From: DASPJR01 sp035628505
GTDB lineage: Bacteria; Planctomycetota; SZUA-567; H5-PLA8
Length of the DNA stretch: 57,601 bases
Direction: 5' to 3'
Assembly (NCBI GenBank): GCA_035628505.1
Contig: DASPJR010000121.1
Span: forward strand, 1 to 57,601
The position numbers and the translations under genes are program-made. The notes under the pieces are model-generated. The model was given only the letters and a program-made list of their open reading frames with translations, did not search any database and had not been told where the DNA came from. Shown here one piece after another: positions 1 to 9,139 of this stretch (its first letter is position 1; each line of letters begins with the position of its first letter).

Positions 1-1
1 C

Positions 2-685
2 ATGGGCTTCGACGTCGTCCATCTCAATCTGCACAAGACCTTTTCGACGCCGCACGGCGGCGGTGGTCCCGGCGCGGGGCCGGTCGGCGTGAAGGAACGC
101 CTGCGGCCGTTTTTGCCAGTGCCGTTCGTCAGAAAGACCGGCGACAGCTATGAGCTTTCGATGGACAAGCCGAAGTCCATCGGCCGCATCACCACGTTTC
201 AGGGTAACGCGAACGTTCTCGTGCGCGCGTACACGTACATGCGCCACCACGGCAAGGACGGCCTGCCGGAAGTCGGCAAGCATGCGGTGCTGAATGCCGC
301 TTACGTGCTGCAGCGCCTGGCGAAAACGTACAAGCGGCCGATGAAATCGCCGTGCATGCATGAGTTCATTCTGCAGCCGACGGATGCGATGCTTGAAAAA
401 GGCGTGCGCACGCTGCATATCGCCAAGCGCCTGATCGATTACGGATACCATCCGCCGACGATCTACTTCCCGCTGGTCGTGAAGGAAGCGATCATGATCG
501 AGCCGACGGAGACCGAGAGCAAAGCAACGCTCGACAAGTTCTGCGAAGCGATGGAGCAGATCGCGAAGGAAGCGCTGGAAAACCCCGAACTGGTAATCAA
601 TGCGCCGCACACTTCGCCCGTGGGCAAAGTGGACGAAACAAAGGCCGCGAAGGATCTGGATCTGCGCTTCTGCGGATGCGAATAA
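2..685 (+). CDS. gcvPB: Glycine dehydrogenase (decarboxylating) subunit 2, C-terminal part (runs off left edge)
   Basis: This is the C-terminal 227 residues of the P-protein of the glycine cleavage system, the PLP enzyme that decarboxylates glycine and passes the aminomethyl group to the lipoyl H-protein in the cytoplasm. The fragment opens with the PLP-lysine segment HLNLHKTFSTPHGGGGPG, in which the lysine forms the Schiff base, followed by GAGPVGV. These are the hallmarks of the GcvPB half of split (two-subunit) P-proteins. The reading frame is already open at base 2, so the true start lies outside the window. The stop is TAA at 683-685. A CACAGAG palindrome begins five bases later and separates it from hisC. 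gcvPA, gcvH and gcvT are not visible here and may lie upstream. The family assignment is secure. Confidence 0.96.
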   Translation: MGFDVVHLNLHKTFSTPHGGGGPGAGPVGVKERLRPFLPVPFVRKTGDSYELSMDKPKSIGRITTFQGNANVLVRAYTYMRHHGKDGLPEVGKHAVLNAAYVLQRLAKTYKRPMKSPCMHEFILQPTDAMLEKGVRTLHIAKRLIDYGYHPPTIYFPLVVKEAIMIEPTETESKATLDKFCEAMEQIAKEALENPELVINAPHTSPVGKVDETKAAKDLDLRFCGCE

Positions 686-690
686 CTCAT

Positions 691-757
691 TCACCACAGA
701 GCACACAGAGACCACAGAGAAAAAATCTGTCTCTGTGTGCTCTGTGATCTCTGTGGT
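691..757. repeat. CACAGAG 9-bp-period palindromic repeat, copy 1
   Basis: The left arm is made of 9-base units (ACCACAGAG, CACACAGAG, ACCACAGAG). The right arm is its near-perfect inverse ending CTCTGTGGT. It fills almost all of the gcvPB-hisC gap, starting 5 bases after the gcvPB stop and ending 11 bases before the hisC ATG. Two further copies lie at 29797-29877 and 31583-31661. In RNA it would fold into one long hairpin with an A-rich loop, but no U-tract follows. Confidence 0.9.
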
Positions 758-768
758 AAAAAAAACGT

Positions 769-1836
769 ATGCCGAAATTCAGACCGAACATTGAAGCAAT
801 GGCCCCGTACGTGCCGGGCGAGCAGCCTGCGGCGGGTGCGAAGGTCATCAAGCTCAACACGAACGAGAATCCGTATCCCCCGAGTCCGAAAGTAGCCGAG
901 GCGATCAAGGCGGAGCTCGGAGATTCCGGCGACCGGCTGCGGCTGTACTCGGACCCGAAGGCGCTCGCGCTGCGGCAGGCCGCGGCCGACGTTTACGGTT
1001 TTCCTGTGGAGCAGGTTTTGCACGGCAATGGTTCGGACGAGTTGCTGGCGATGCTCTTCCGCGCGTTCGTGGATGAAGGCCAGACGATCGCTTACCCGTA
1101 TCCAACGTACGTGCTCTATGAAACGCTCGCGCACGCGCAGGCCGCGAAGATCGTGACGTACGATTTCGACCGCTCGTTTGCGCTGCCGAAACAGCTCTTT
1201 GGATGCGGTGCGAGGCTGGTGTTCGTCGCGTCGCCCAATTCACCGTCAGGAACGACGTACGCGTCGCAGCAGCTGCGCGAACTGGCGGCGAGTCTGAAAG
1301 ATGGGCTGCTGGTGATTGACGAAGCCTATGCGCAGTTTGCCGGGGAAAACAATCTGCAGCTCGCGAAGGAGCTCGACAACGTCGCCGTGCTGCGAACATT
1401 CTCTAAGAGCCATAGCCTCGCGGGCATGCGCCTGGGGCTGCTCTTCTCGAGCGCCCGCGTTGTGGACGGACTGTGGAAGGTAAAGGACAGTTACAACCTC
1501 GACCGCCTCGCAATCGCTGCTGGGGCGGCATCCCTACGTGACACCGAATGGACCGCGGCGAACACCAGGAAAGTCATTGCCACGCGCGAGCGGCTGACAA
1601 AATCGCTTTCCGCGCTGGGCTTCGAGGTCGTTCCCAGCCAGGCGAACTTCGTGTTTGCGCGGATGAAAAGCGCTGAGAAGGCCGCGGGCGCTTACCGATT
1701 CCTTAAGGAACGCGGCATTCTGATCCGATACTTCCCGGCAAGGCTGCTGGATGACGGCCTGCGCATTACCGTCGGAACAGACGCGGAGATCGACGCGCTG
1801 CTTGCGGCATTGAAGGAGTATCTGGCACGTGGCTAA
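769..1836 (+). CDS. hisC: Histidinol-phosphate aminotransferase
   Basis: 355 aa, normal HisC length. It is a fold-type I PLP aminotransferase that converts imidazole acetol-phosphate and glutamate to histidinol-phosphate in histidine synthesis. Visible signatures are the substrate-loop start RPNIEAMAPYVPGEQP, NTNENPYPPSP near residue 31, SPNSPSG at about 155-161 (family NPNNPTG), IDEAYAQF at 183-190, and the Schiff-base lysine Lys213 in FSKSHSLAGMRLG. The ATG at 769 matches the usual N-terminus of the family, although no clear Shine-Dalgarno precedes it because the upstream repeat reaches to within 11 bases. The stop overlaps the GTG start of hisB by 8 bases, so the two genes are probably translationally coupled. 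The rest of the his pathway is not in the window. Confidence 0.96.
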   Translation: MPKFRPNIEAMAPYVPGEQPAAGAKVIKLNTNENPYPPSPKVAEAIKAELGDSGDRLRLYSDPKALALRQAAADVYGFPVEQVLHGNGSDELLAMLFRAFVDEGQTIAYPYPTYVLYETLAHAQAAKIVTYDFDRSFALPKQLFGCGARLVFVASPNSPSGTTYASQQLRELAASLKDGLLVIDEAYAQFAGENNLQLAKELDNVAVLRTFSKSHSLAGMRLGLLFSSARVVDGLWKVKDSYNLDRLAIAAGAASLRDTEWTAANTRKVIATRERLTKSLSALGFEVVPSQANFVFARMKSAEKAAGAYRFLKERGILIRYFPARLLDDGLRITVGTDAEIDALLAALKEYLARG

Positions 1837-2455
1837 AAAAGCAGTCGCGCGAAATGGCGCCTCCGGGCGTGCGGCTTCGATTTCGCGAAAAACCAAAGAG
1901 ACCGACATCGTTCTGTCGCTCAATCTCGACGGTACGGGTGAGTCCCAGATTTCATCGGGCGTCGGCTTTTTCGATCACATGCTCACGGCGCTGTCGAAGC
2001 ACGGCGCGATCGATTTGAATGTGAAATGCACGGGCGATACGCACATCGACGACCACCACACGGTCGAGGACATCGGCATCGTCATCGGCCAGGCCGTCGC
2101 TCAGGCACTGGGCAATAAAGCCGGCATCCGCCGCTTCGGCTTTGGCAGCGTGCCGCTGGACGAAGCGCTTTCGCAGGTGACCATCGATCTTTCCGGCCGC
2201 GCGCATTTTGCTCTCGTGGGCGGCGACAAGCTGGGGAAGGGGAAAGTGGGTACGTTCGACGTCGAGCTGCTCGAAGATTTCCTCGGCGCATTCGCCAGCG
2301 CCAGCGGCACGACGATGCATGTGGAAATCAAGGCCGGCCGCAATTGCCATCACATGATCGAGGCGACATTCAAAGCGTTCGCGCGTGCGCTGCGGCAGGC
2401 AGTCGAGTTTGATTCGCGGATCAGCGGAGTGCCCTCCACTAAAGGGGTGCTGTAA
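1829..2455 (+). CDS. hisB: Imidazoleglycerol-phosphate dehydratase
   Basis: 208 aa, a monofunctional IGPD, the Mn-dependent enzyme that dehydrates imidazole glycerol phosphate to imidazole acetol phosphate, the substrate of the HisC encoded just upstream. Metal-binding motifs are all visible: FFDHML, HIDDHHTVEDIG and GRNCHHMIEATFKAFARAL, together with the DEALSQ segment. No phosphatase domain is fused, unlike the bifunctional enterobacterial HisB. The start is GTG at 1829, inside the end of hisC. An N-terminal basic extension of about 15 residues (AKKAVARNGASGRAA) precedes the conserved region, so a slightly later start is conceivable. The assignment is secure. Confidence 0.96.
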   Translation: MAKKAVARNGASGRAASISRKTKETDIVLSLNLDGTGESQISSGVGFFDHMLTALSKHGAIDLNVKCTGDTHIDDHHTVEDIGIVIGQAVAQALGNKAGIRRFGFGSVPLDEALSQVTIDLSGRAHFALVGGDKLGKGKVGTFDVELLEDFLGAFASASGTTMHVEIKAGRNCHHMIEATFKAFARALRQAVEFDSRISGVPSTKGVL

Positions 2456-2541
2456 GCCGTCTATCTGCACATATTTCGACTCCGTCCGCGCCTCGTTTGG
2501 TTTATATTCAACAAGGCAGCTATCACGACGGAGGTCGCCGC

Positions 2542-3783
2542 ATGAAAAAGCTTCTCGCCATTTTGCTTTGTCTTTGCGTCACCGCGCTTCATGCGGCTAA
2601 CTGGCCCGCGTGGCGCGGTCCAACGAACGACGGCGTCTGCACTGAAAAGGATCTTCCGGTCACGTGGAACACCACTGAGAACGTCGCTTGGAAAGTGGCG
2701 CTGCCGTCTGCTGGAAACTCCACGCCGATTATCTGGGATAAGAAAGTATTTATTACGAGCTCCGTCGAGCGCGGCCGGAAGCGCGGCGTGATGTGCTTCG
2801 ACCGCACCGATGGAAAGTTGCTCTGGCAGAAGGACATCACGTACGCCGGTAACGAACCCACACACAAAGATAATCCCTTCTGCTCGGCGACGCCGATCAC
2901 CGACGGCGAACGCGTCATTGCTCATCACGGTTCCGCCGGAATTGTTGCGTATGACATGGATGGAAATCTGCTGTGGCAGCGCAATGATCTGGGGGAGCTC
3001 AACCATATCTGGGGCAATGCGACCAGTCCGATTTTTCACGATGATCTGGTGATTGCGTACTGTGGGCCGGGTCTCAACGTATTCCTCATCGCGCTGGACA
3101 AGAAGACAGGCAAAGACGTCTGGAAGCTGGATCTACCGCAAGCGAAGGCGAAAACCCCGGACCAGTTCTATGGCTCGTGGAGCACTCCCGTGATTCGCGA
3201 CGCAGGCGGCAAGAAGGAACTGATCCTCGGACTGCCGAAGCAGGTCGTCGCGCTCGATCTGGCGACTCAGAAAGAGATCTGGACCTGCAGCGGGCTCGGC
3301 CCGCTGGTCTACACCAATCCGCTGATCAGCGGCGATACGATCGTCGTCATGTCGGGTTACAGCGGTCCGGCGCTTGGCGTGCGCGCGGGAGGCAGCGGCG
3401 ATGTCACGGCAACGCACCGGCTCTGGCTGGTGGATCAGAAAAAAGATCTGCCGCAGCGCGTCGGATCAGGTGTTGTCGTCGGCGATCACATTTACATTCT
3501 GAACGACCCCGGTTTCGCGCAGTGCATCGAGATGAAAACCGGCAAAGAAATCTGGCGCGAGAAGCTGGGGGGCACATCCTGGAGTTCCATGTGCCACGCC
3601 GACGGCAAGCTCTATGTCATCGACATGAAAGGCGAGTCGTTCGTGCTGCAGCCGAGCACCGAATTCAAGCTGCTCAGCCGCAACCCGCTGAACGAGCTCA
3701 CGCGCGCTTCGCTGGCGTTTTCAAACGGGCAGATCTTTATTCGCACATACCAGCACCTCTGGTGCATCGGTGCGAAAAAGTGA
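2542..3783 (+). CDS. Secreted PQQ-like beta-propeller repeat protein
   Basis: 413 aa from an ATG at 2542 preceded by a strong GGAGGT at 2530-2535. The frame is open further upstream, but this start gives a classic signal peptide (MKKLLAILLCLCVTALHA) followed by NWPAWRGP. The mature protein is built of PQQ/BamB-type blades: repeated 'GKLLWQKD', 'GNLLWQRN', 'GKDVWKLD', 'QKEIWTCS' and 'GKEIWREK' strands with intervening 'TPIxW/TSPIF' turns. Such proteins are abundant in Planctomycetes and Verrucomicrobia and are usually of unknown function. No dehydrogenase catalytic residues or haem motif are seen. It follows hisB by 86 bases and is probably an independent unit. It is periplasmic or exported, possibly a binding or scaffold protein. 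Confidence 0.85.
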   Translation: MKKLLAILLCLCVTALHAANWPAWRGPTNDGVCTEKDLPVTWNTTENVAWKVALPSAGNSTPIIWDKKVFITSSVERGRKRGVMCFDRTDGKLLWQKDITYAGNEPTHKDNPFCSATPITDGERVIAHHGSAGIVAYDMDGNLLWQRNDLGELNHIWGNATSPIFHDDLVIAYCGPGLNVFLIALDKKTGKDVWKLDLPQAKAKTPDQFYGSWSTPVIRDAGGKKELILGLPKQVVALDLATQKEIWTCSGLGPLVYTNPLISGDTIVVMSGYSGPALGVRAGGSGDVTATHRLWLVDQKKDLPQRVGSGVVVGDHIYILNDPGFAQCIEMKTGKEIWREKLGGTSWSSMCHADGKLYVIDMKGESFVLQPSTEFKLLSRNPLNELTRASLAFSNGQIFIRTYQHLWCIGAKK

Positions 3784-3843
3784 TCCGGATGATGGAACGC
3801 CGCTCGCCTTGCAGTTTATGCAGCTATCGCTTTTAATGTCCGC

Positions 3844-4803
3844 ATGAAGGCGTACTTCGGAAACAGCCAGGTCCCCGCGCATCAGAACGCAGTCGTCACC
3901 ATTGGAACGTTCGATGGCGTCCACCGCGGCCACCAGACGGTTCTGCAGGCTTTGAAAAAGTGGTCGGAAGAGTCCGGCAACGCGCCGACGGGCGTGATTA
4001 CCTTTCGCGAGCACCCCCGAAAGACGCTTGAGGGCCGCGCCCCCGAGCTCGTCACGACGCTCGAACACCGACTGGTGCTGTTCGAGCGCGCACAGATCGA
4101 CTTTGCGTGGGTGCTTGAGTTCACGCCTGATCTGGCGAAGCTAACCGCGCGGCAGTTTGCCACCACATACTTTCGCGATCTGCTTCATATTCGCGGGCTG
4201 GTCATGGGATTCGATTCGCGTTTCGGTTCGGATCGCATGAACAAGGATTCGCCCGATCTGCAGCCGCTGGCAAAGGAGCTGGGCTTTACTGTCCGCTGCC
4301 TGGAGCCGGTTCTCTCGCCGGAAGGTGAAACCATTTCCAGTACGAAAATTCGAGAAGCGATCCAGGATGGAAGACTCAGAGATGCTGAAGCCATGCTGGG
4401 CCGGCACGTCTCTGTATATGGGACGGTGGTCAAGGGCGATGCCCGTGGCCGGCGGCTGGGCTATCACACGGCGAATCTGGACCTTGGCGATGAGGTTCGC
4501 CCGCCGTTTGGGGTTTACGCGACGATTGCGGTGATTGATGGAAAGCGCTTCGGATCCATCACCAATGTCGGCTACCGGCCCACGGTCGCGCATCCAGTTG
4601 AGCCCGGGAAGAAGCCGGATCTGATGATTGAGACACACGTGTTCGATTTCAGCGGCGACCTGTACGGGCAGAAAATTGAGGTGTTGTTTATCGAGAAATT
4701 GCGCGACGAACGCCGATTCCCCGACGTCGTTGCGCTGGTTGAGCAGATCAAGAAAGATGAATCGAAAGCGCGCGGCATTTTACAGGCACACTCCATTGTC
4801 TAA
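3844..4803 (+). CDS. ribF: Bifunctional riboflavin kinase / FAD synthetase
   Basis: 319 aa, the usual length for RibF, which phosphorylates riboflavin to FMN and adenylylates FMN to FAD. The N-terminal nucleotidyltransferase domain shows VTIGTFDGVHRGHQ (residues about 16-30) and the STKIREAIQDG motif near 165. The C-terminal kinase domain shows GRRLGYHTANLDL and PFGVYATIAVIDG. An alternative ATG at 3837 meets a stop after two codons, so 3844 is the start. Sixteen bases downstream lies a gene for a secreted protein with a covalent-FMN motif. This proximity may be meaningful because RibF supplies both FMN and the FAD used by flavin transferases. The family assignment is secure. Confidence 0.96.
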   Translation: MKAYFGNSQVPAHQNAVVTIGTFDGVHRGHQTVLQALKKWSEESGNAPTGVITFREHPRKTLEGRAPELVTTLEHRLVLFERAQIDFAWVLEFTPDLAKLTARQFATTYFRDLLHIRGLVMGFDSRFGSDRMNKDSPDLQPLAKELGFTVRCLEPVLSPEGETISSTKIREAIQDGRLRDAEAMLGRHVSVYGTVVKGDARGRRLGYHTANLDLGDEVRPPFGVYATIAVIDGKRFGSITNVGYRPTVAHPVEPGKKPDLMIETHVFDFSGDLYGQKIEVLFIEKLRDERRFPDVVALVEQIKKDESKARGILQAHSIV

Positions 4804-4819
4804 TTTCCAGGACACGCTC

Positions 4820-5662
4820 ATGCTTCGCCTATCCACAGGATTTCTGCTGCTGATGCTGTTTCCGTTTTGTGCGGTGGCCGGGGAGCCGCCGTTCCCGGTG
4901 GAGGAGCCTAAGGTTCCTGTCGAAGTTTTTTATTCGAAAGATGATCCGCGATGGAAAGACACGGAACGTGCAATCGAGGACGTAGCGGCGGCGCTCAAGC
5001 GTCTGCACATCACCAAGTACGCCATCGATGACGACGCCGGCTATCAAAAGCTCCTCAATGCCGAGCGCGAGCGTCCGAACATGGTAACCGGCGACATCAC
5101 CATCGTGATCGGCCCTTATACCCTCACCAACAAAGGCGACCGAAAAGATATCGAGATGTATTTCGGACCGATGATGCATCGCTTTCTCAATCCGAACGTG
5201 GGGAAGGGCAGGCGGAATGTGGATCTGGCCGGGATCGCTGGAGCCACATTCGGCAAAGGCGCGAAACTCGAAGCGTTTGCGATCGATCCGAAGAATCGCG
5301 ATCCAATTCTGGATGCTATTTTTTATCGCGTGATGCTCGATGGCAAGCAGGCGGGCTGGCTCGCCGATGTTTTCTGGCCCATTCCCTGTCCGGTCTGTAA
5401 CGACACGCAGTTTGCCGTGTCGATTGCGCTAAAGGACCACAAGATTATTGATGTGCACCCCATCCGGGAATTGGAGCGCAACGGGCGAATGCTGGAGACG
5501 AAGGAATCGGAGCCTTTCCTGAATCAATTCAAGGGCGTGACGGACAAAGCCGGCGTTGCCAAGGTCGATGTCATCTCCGGCGCGACAAAAACGTCGCATA
5601 GCTACCAGGCCGCGCTGAACAAGACCATCGAGGCGCTCATCAGGCACGAGCAAAACAAATGA
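4820..5662 (+). CDS. Secreted FMN-binding domain protein with flavinylation motif
   Basis: 280 aa from ATG 4820. The open frame extends upstream into ribF, but this start gives a signal peptide (MLRLSTGFLLLMLFPFCAVAG). The C-terminal third resembles the FMN_bind domain of NqrC/RnfG: a strand-rich segment with CPVC, then D250-VISGATKTS. This matches the Dxx(S/T)GATx(S/T) site at which ApbE attaches FMN through a phosphoester, predicted here at Thr258. The N-terminal half (residues 30-190) is not recognised. Location is likely periplasmic. The stop overlaps the ATG of the next gene (ATGA at 5659-5662), so the two are an operon. It probably carries electrons outside the cytoplasm, but the partners are unknown. 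No apbE is seen in the window. Confidence 0.75.
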   Translation: MLRLSTGFLLLMLFPFCAVAGEPPFPVEEPKVPVEVFYSKDDPRWKDTERAIEDVAAALKRLHITKYAIDDDAGYQKLLNAERERPNMVTGDITIVIGPYTLTNKGDRKDIEMYFGPMMHRFLNPNVGKGRRNVDLAGIAGATFGKGAKLEAFAIDPKNRDPILDAIFYRVMLDGKQAGWLADVFWPIPCPVCNDTQFAVSIALKDHKIIDVHPIRELERNGRMLETKESEPFLNQFKGVTDKAGVAKVDVISGATKTSHSYQAALNKTIEALIRHEQNK

Positions 5663-7953
5663 AGCTTTCTGCAAGTCTGTTCTTCGCGCTTCTGGCGATC
5701 AGCTCGACGTTCAGTTTCAGTGCTGAGCCGGAAAAGCCGCTCTTCACCGTGCTGTTCACGGCCGAGGCGCATGGCGCGCTCTTTCCGTGTGACTGCCCGC
5801 TGCAGCCGCTTGGCGGCGTCGCACGCCGGGCGACGCTGGTGCAGCGTTACCGTGAACGCGGGCCGGTGGTTCTCATTGATGCAGGCGGCTGGGCTGCCGG
5901 AGGATTGTACGACGAGAATTCGAGCGGGGATTCGCACGACGACGAGCTGCGCACGAATCTGATGGCGGGCGCCATGCGGTTGATGAAATACGATGCGATT
6001 GCGGCGACGGATGCCGAAACCCGTTCAATGCAGGGCGCCTACGCCTCCCCGGGTGCCGAAACAGAACTGGTTGTCCCGACGCGCGACGGGAACCTGGCCG
6101 TGCCGGTTCATTTTAAAACGGTCGAGCGCGGCGAGCGGCTTTGGACACCGCGCGCGGGCGGCGCGAAATCTGATCCCAAGCTGCTGGCGCCGTTGATTGT
6201 CATTTCCCGGCAGGGAGAAGAGCAGACGACGGAGACTGCCTCGAAGCTTGAGAAGGAAGCCCTGGTCATCAATGCCGGCCGCAAGAGTTCTCAGCGCGAG
6301 TGGTGGCGCGTCGGAAAAGCGACGGTCGCGAATTTCAGTTTTCAGGCGCAGCGTCTGGGTGTGGCTGAAGTTTATCCAGCCGCAGCGGGCAGCGGCCGGC
6401 AGTTCGATATACGCGTGCGCTTCGAACCTCTGACTGACAAAATTCCCGCCGATCCGGCGATCACGTCGGCATTGGCTCCGTTGGCTGAGACGCTCCAGAA
6501 GAAGGGCAAGAAGCGCATCGAGGTTGAAGTCTGGACGATGCCCGAATGCCCCGCCTGCATCCAGGCGCGGCCGGATCTTCAGAAGCTCGCGGCAGAGCTG
6601 CGCGGACGCGTGTCATTCTCAGTTCACTTTGTTGTGCACAAGGAAAACGGGAAACTCACCTCTCTGCACGGCGAACGCGAGCTGTACGAGGCGGGCATTC
6701 AGGCGATCATTCAGAAGTATTATCCTGAGCGCATCTGGGACTGGATGGAATGGCGCGAGAGCAACGCCGGCGCGCCGTGGGAAGAAGGCGTGAAAAAGCT
6801 GGGATTGCTGAAAGCGAGAATCCAGGGCGCCTTGCGCGCAAAGGAAAACGAAACGCTGCTGCAGGCAGATTACGCGCTGCTGGGGCGGCGCCGAGTTGAA
6901 GGCACGCCGTCTCTGGTCATTGCCAATCGTCTCTACGATGGACAGATCGAACGCCTGCGGCTGCTGGGCGCGCTGTGCGGATTGCTCGATGCGCCGCGCC
7001 CCCATGCCTGCAAGGATGTTCCGGCATGTTTCTTCGACGCTCAGTGCCGCAAGCGAGGATTTATCGGCCGCTGCATTGATGCGGGCAAGCCGGGCGCCCG
7101 CTGCGACCAATCTCGGCCGGCGTTGAACGTTCCAGCGACGGTTATTGTCGATCGCGAAAACGTGTACGACAACCATGAACGCATCATGGAAATCATGGCC
7201 GGCGATCTTCCCGGAGTCGATTACACGGTCCTCGACATCTCCCAGCCTGAGGCGCAGGAACTGATTGCCAGGCTGAAGCTCACGCGGCTGCCGGCGTACG
7301 TACTGGACATTAAAGCTAAAGAAGAGGTCGATTTTGCCGAGAGCATCGGAAAGGTGTGTCTGGAGGACGCTGAGAACAAAAAGCTCGTACTGAAGCCGTT
7401 TGCAGTGGGCTCACATCGCCTTTTAAACAGGCAGCGGCAGAAGGGACGCGTCGATCTCTTCGTTTCGCGCTTCAGTAAGAATGGCCAGGAAGCCCTTGAG
7501 GCCGCGCTTCAGTTTGTTCAGACCGCCGGATCGAACGCGCCCGAAATCGCCATTCACGATTCTCTCTATTGGAAAGAATCGCAAGGGCGCCAGGAACTGG
7601 CTGCCGGCAACGGACTGCCGGAAATTGAAGAAGCCGTCAGAGCACTCGTTATCAAGAAGCTTTATCCGGACAAATTCAACGCGTATCTGCTGGAACGCGG
7701 CAAGCGGCGGGGCAGCTCATACTGGGACGTGCCGCTGAAAGCGCTGGGTATGGATGTCGAAAAGATCCGGACGCTCAGCGAGAAACCCGGTGACGACATC
7801 ATGAAGCCGCTTTACGCCAGGGCGGATTTGCTGAAGAGCCTTGAATCAGGCGGCGATATCGTGCTGCTGGCAGAAAACTGCGAGCTGGTGCCGATCCGCT
7901 CCCGCAAGGATCTGCGTGAGGTGCTCGAAAGGATTTCGCCCAAAAAGCCGTAG
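5659..7953 (+). CDS. Secreted nucleotidase-like / thioredoxin-fold fusion protein
   Basis: 764 aa with a signal peptide (MKLSASLFFALLAISSTFSFS). Residues about 30-250 resemble the start of calcineurin/5'-nucleotidase-type proteins (TAEAHG, PLGGVARRATLV, VVLIDAGGW). The usual DxH metal residues are degenerate and a CDC insert is present, so catalysis is doubtful. From about 285 a thioredoxin/DsbA-like fold begins with C297-P-A-C300 (WTMPECPAC) and ends with a cis-Pro-like VEGTPSLVI. A short cysteine-rich stretch follows (five to six Cys between about 450 and 485), and then another thioredoxin-like segment (ATVIVDRENVYDN ... TRLPAYVLD). It overlaps the FMN-protein gene by 4 bases. Inference: an extracytoplasmic thiol or electron-transfer protein partnered with the flavoprotein. 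I do not know a characterised homologue. Confidence 0.65.
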   Translation: MKLSASLFFALLAISSTFSFSAEPEKPLFTVLFTAEAHGALFPCDCPLQPLGGVARRATLVQRYRERGPVVLIDAGGWAAGGLYDENSSGDSHDDELRTNLMAGAMRLMKYDAIAATDAETRSMQGAYASPGAETELVVPTRDGNLAVPVHFKTVERGERLWTPRAGGAKSDPKLLAPLIVISRQGEEQTTETASKLEKEALVINAGRKSSQREWWRVGKATVANFSFQAQRLGVAEVYPAAAGSGRQFDIRVRFEPLTDKIPADPAITSALAPLAETLQKKGKKRIEVEVWTMPECPACIQARPDLQKLAAELRGRVSFSVHFVVHKENGKLTSLHGERELYEAGIQAIIQKYYPERIWDWMEWRESNAGAPWEEGVKKLGLLKARIQGALRAKENETLLQADYALLGRRRVEGTPSLVIANRLYDGQIERLRLLGALCGLLDAPRPHACKDVPACFFDAQCRKRGFIGRCIDAGKPGARCDQSRPALNVPATVIVDRENVYDNHERIMEIMAGDLPGVDYTVLDISQPEAQELIARLKLTRLPAYVLDIKAKEEVDFAESIGKVCLEDAENKKLVLKPFAVGSHRLLNRQRQKGRVDLFVSRFSKNGQEALEAALQFVQTAGSNAPEIAIHDSLYWKESQGRQELAAGNGLPEIEEAVRALVIKKLYPDKFNAYLLERGKRRGSSYWDVPLKALGMDVEKIRTLSEKPGDDIMKPLYARADLLKSLESGGDIVLLAENCELVPIRSRKDLREVLERISPKKP

Positions 7954-7967
7954 CCTTTCGGCTCCGC

Positions 7968-9059
7968 TCAGCGCTGAATCTTCACGACGCGATTGTTGGT
8001 GCTGTCGGAGATGAAAATCGCCCCGGTCTTGTCGACGTAAACACCGTGTGGCTGGTTGAGTTCCGCTTTGTCTGGCGGGCCGCCAAGACCGGCGGCGCCC
8101 GCTTTGCCCGTGCCCGCGACGCGTACAATCGTTCCATTGGCAGGAATGTACTTCCGGATCAGATGGTTGTCTGAGTCCGCGATCAAGATGTTGTCTTCAA
8201 GATCGGCACACAGATGTTTCGGGCTGCGGAACGTGGCTTTTAGAGCTGGGCCGCCATCGCCATCTCCATTGCCGGGCTTGCCGGTGCCGGCAACGGTCTT
8301 GATCTTTCCGTCCGTGCCAACCACGCGCAGGCAGTTTCCGCCGCGTTCGAGGATGTAGAGATTGCCCTTTGAATCCAGCGTGATTGCGCGCGGATCATTC
8401 AGCGGAGCGGCCGTTGCGTCGGTGCCATCTGCCGGCGTTCCCTTCTGTCCGTTTCCGGCCACAGTGTTGATGACGCCGGTCTTCATATTTATGGCGCGCA
8501 CGCGCGCGTTTCTCAGGTCGACGACGTAAAGCTTTTCGAACGCTGCGTCGCGCGCCAGGCAGTACGCTTCGTTCAATTGCGCTTTATCCGCCGGACCGCC
8601 ATCGCCGCTGAAGCCCTTGGTACCGGTACCGGCAAACGTGGAGATGGTGCCGGTTTTCAGATCGATTTTACGCACGGCATGATTAAACGTATCGGCAACG
8701 TAAACAGTCGTGTCGTCCGGCCCGACGACCAGATGATGCGGACCGTTGAACTGAGCGTTGATCGCTGGACCTCCGTCGCCGGAAAAGCCAATTTTCCCCG
8801 TCCCGGCGATGGTCGTTAAAATGCCGTTCGTATCAACCTTCCGAACGCGCTCGCCGCCTTTCATCTCCGCGATGTACATGTTGCCGGACTTGTCAAAATC
8901 CACCGCAAAAGGCCACACCACTTTTCCTTTCAGCGCCGGACTTCCGTCCGGTCCATCGCCGCCGCCGGCAACAAGAGTGATCGTTTCTGCCGCGCAGACG
9001 ATCGAGCAAACAAATAATAGAACGATAGCGGGCGCGGCCATTCGCGAGATCTTCTGCAT
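7968..9059 (-). CDS. Secreted NHL-repeat beta-propeller protein
   Basis: 363 aa with an N-terminal signal peptide (MQKISRMAAPAIVLLFVCSIVCA) and a good AGAGGA site before the ATG at 9059. The mature part consists of regularly spaced NHL blades, each with the pattern 'AGTGK.GFSGDGGPA..A.LN.P..L..D..GN.Y.AD..N..VRK'. Examples are AGTGKIGFSGDGGPA, AGTGTKGFSGDGGPA, AGNGQKGTPADG, AGTGKPGNGDGDGGPA and AGTGKAGAAGLGGPP. Such secreted propellers are common in Planctomycetes, Verrucomicrobia and Acidobacteria; their ligands are generally unknown. It converges with the preceding (+) operon with only 14 bases between the stops, and lies downstream of the LptD-like gene on the same strand (80-base gap). 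Confidence 0.88.
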   Translation of the reverse strand: MQKISRMAAPAIVLLFVCSIVCAAETITLVAGGGDGPDGSPALKGKVVWPFAVDFDKSGNMYIAEMKGGERVRKVDTNGILTTIAGTGKIGFSGDGGPAINAQFNGPHHLVVGPDDTTVYVADTFNHAVRKIDLKTGTISTFAGTGTKGFSGDGGPADKAQLNEAYCLARDAAFEKLYVVDLRNARVRAINMKTGVINTVAGNGQKGTPADGTDATAAPLNDPRAITLDSKGNLYILERGGNCLRVVGTDGKIKTVAGTGKPGNGDGDGGPALKATFRSPKHLCADLEDNILIADSDNHLIRKYIPANGTIVRVAGTGKAGAAGLGGPPDKAELNQPHGVYVDKTGAIFISDSTNNRVVKIQR

Positions 9060-9139
9060 GGGAGTTCCTCTGTTTGCTCTGATGACGACTGCGCCCCCGC
9101 GCTATTCACGCCGGAGCCAAAATATCATATACGCTTTTA

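Noticed and set aside
691..757. Heptad and 9-mer repeats as a CRISPR array
   Set aside because: Units are 7-9 bases with no 25-40 base spacers, are palindromically arranged, and no cas genes are present.
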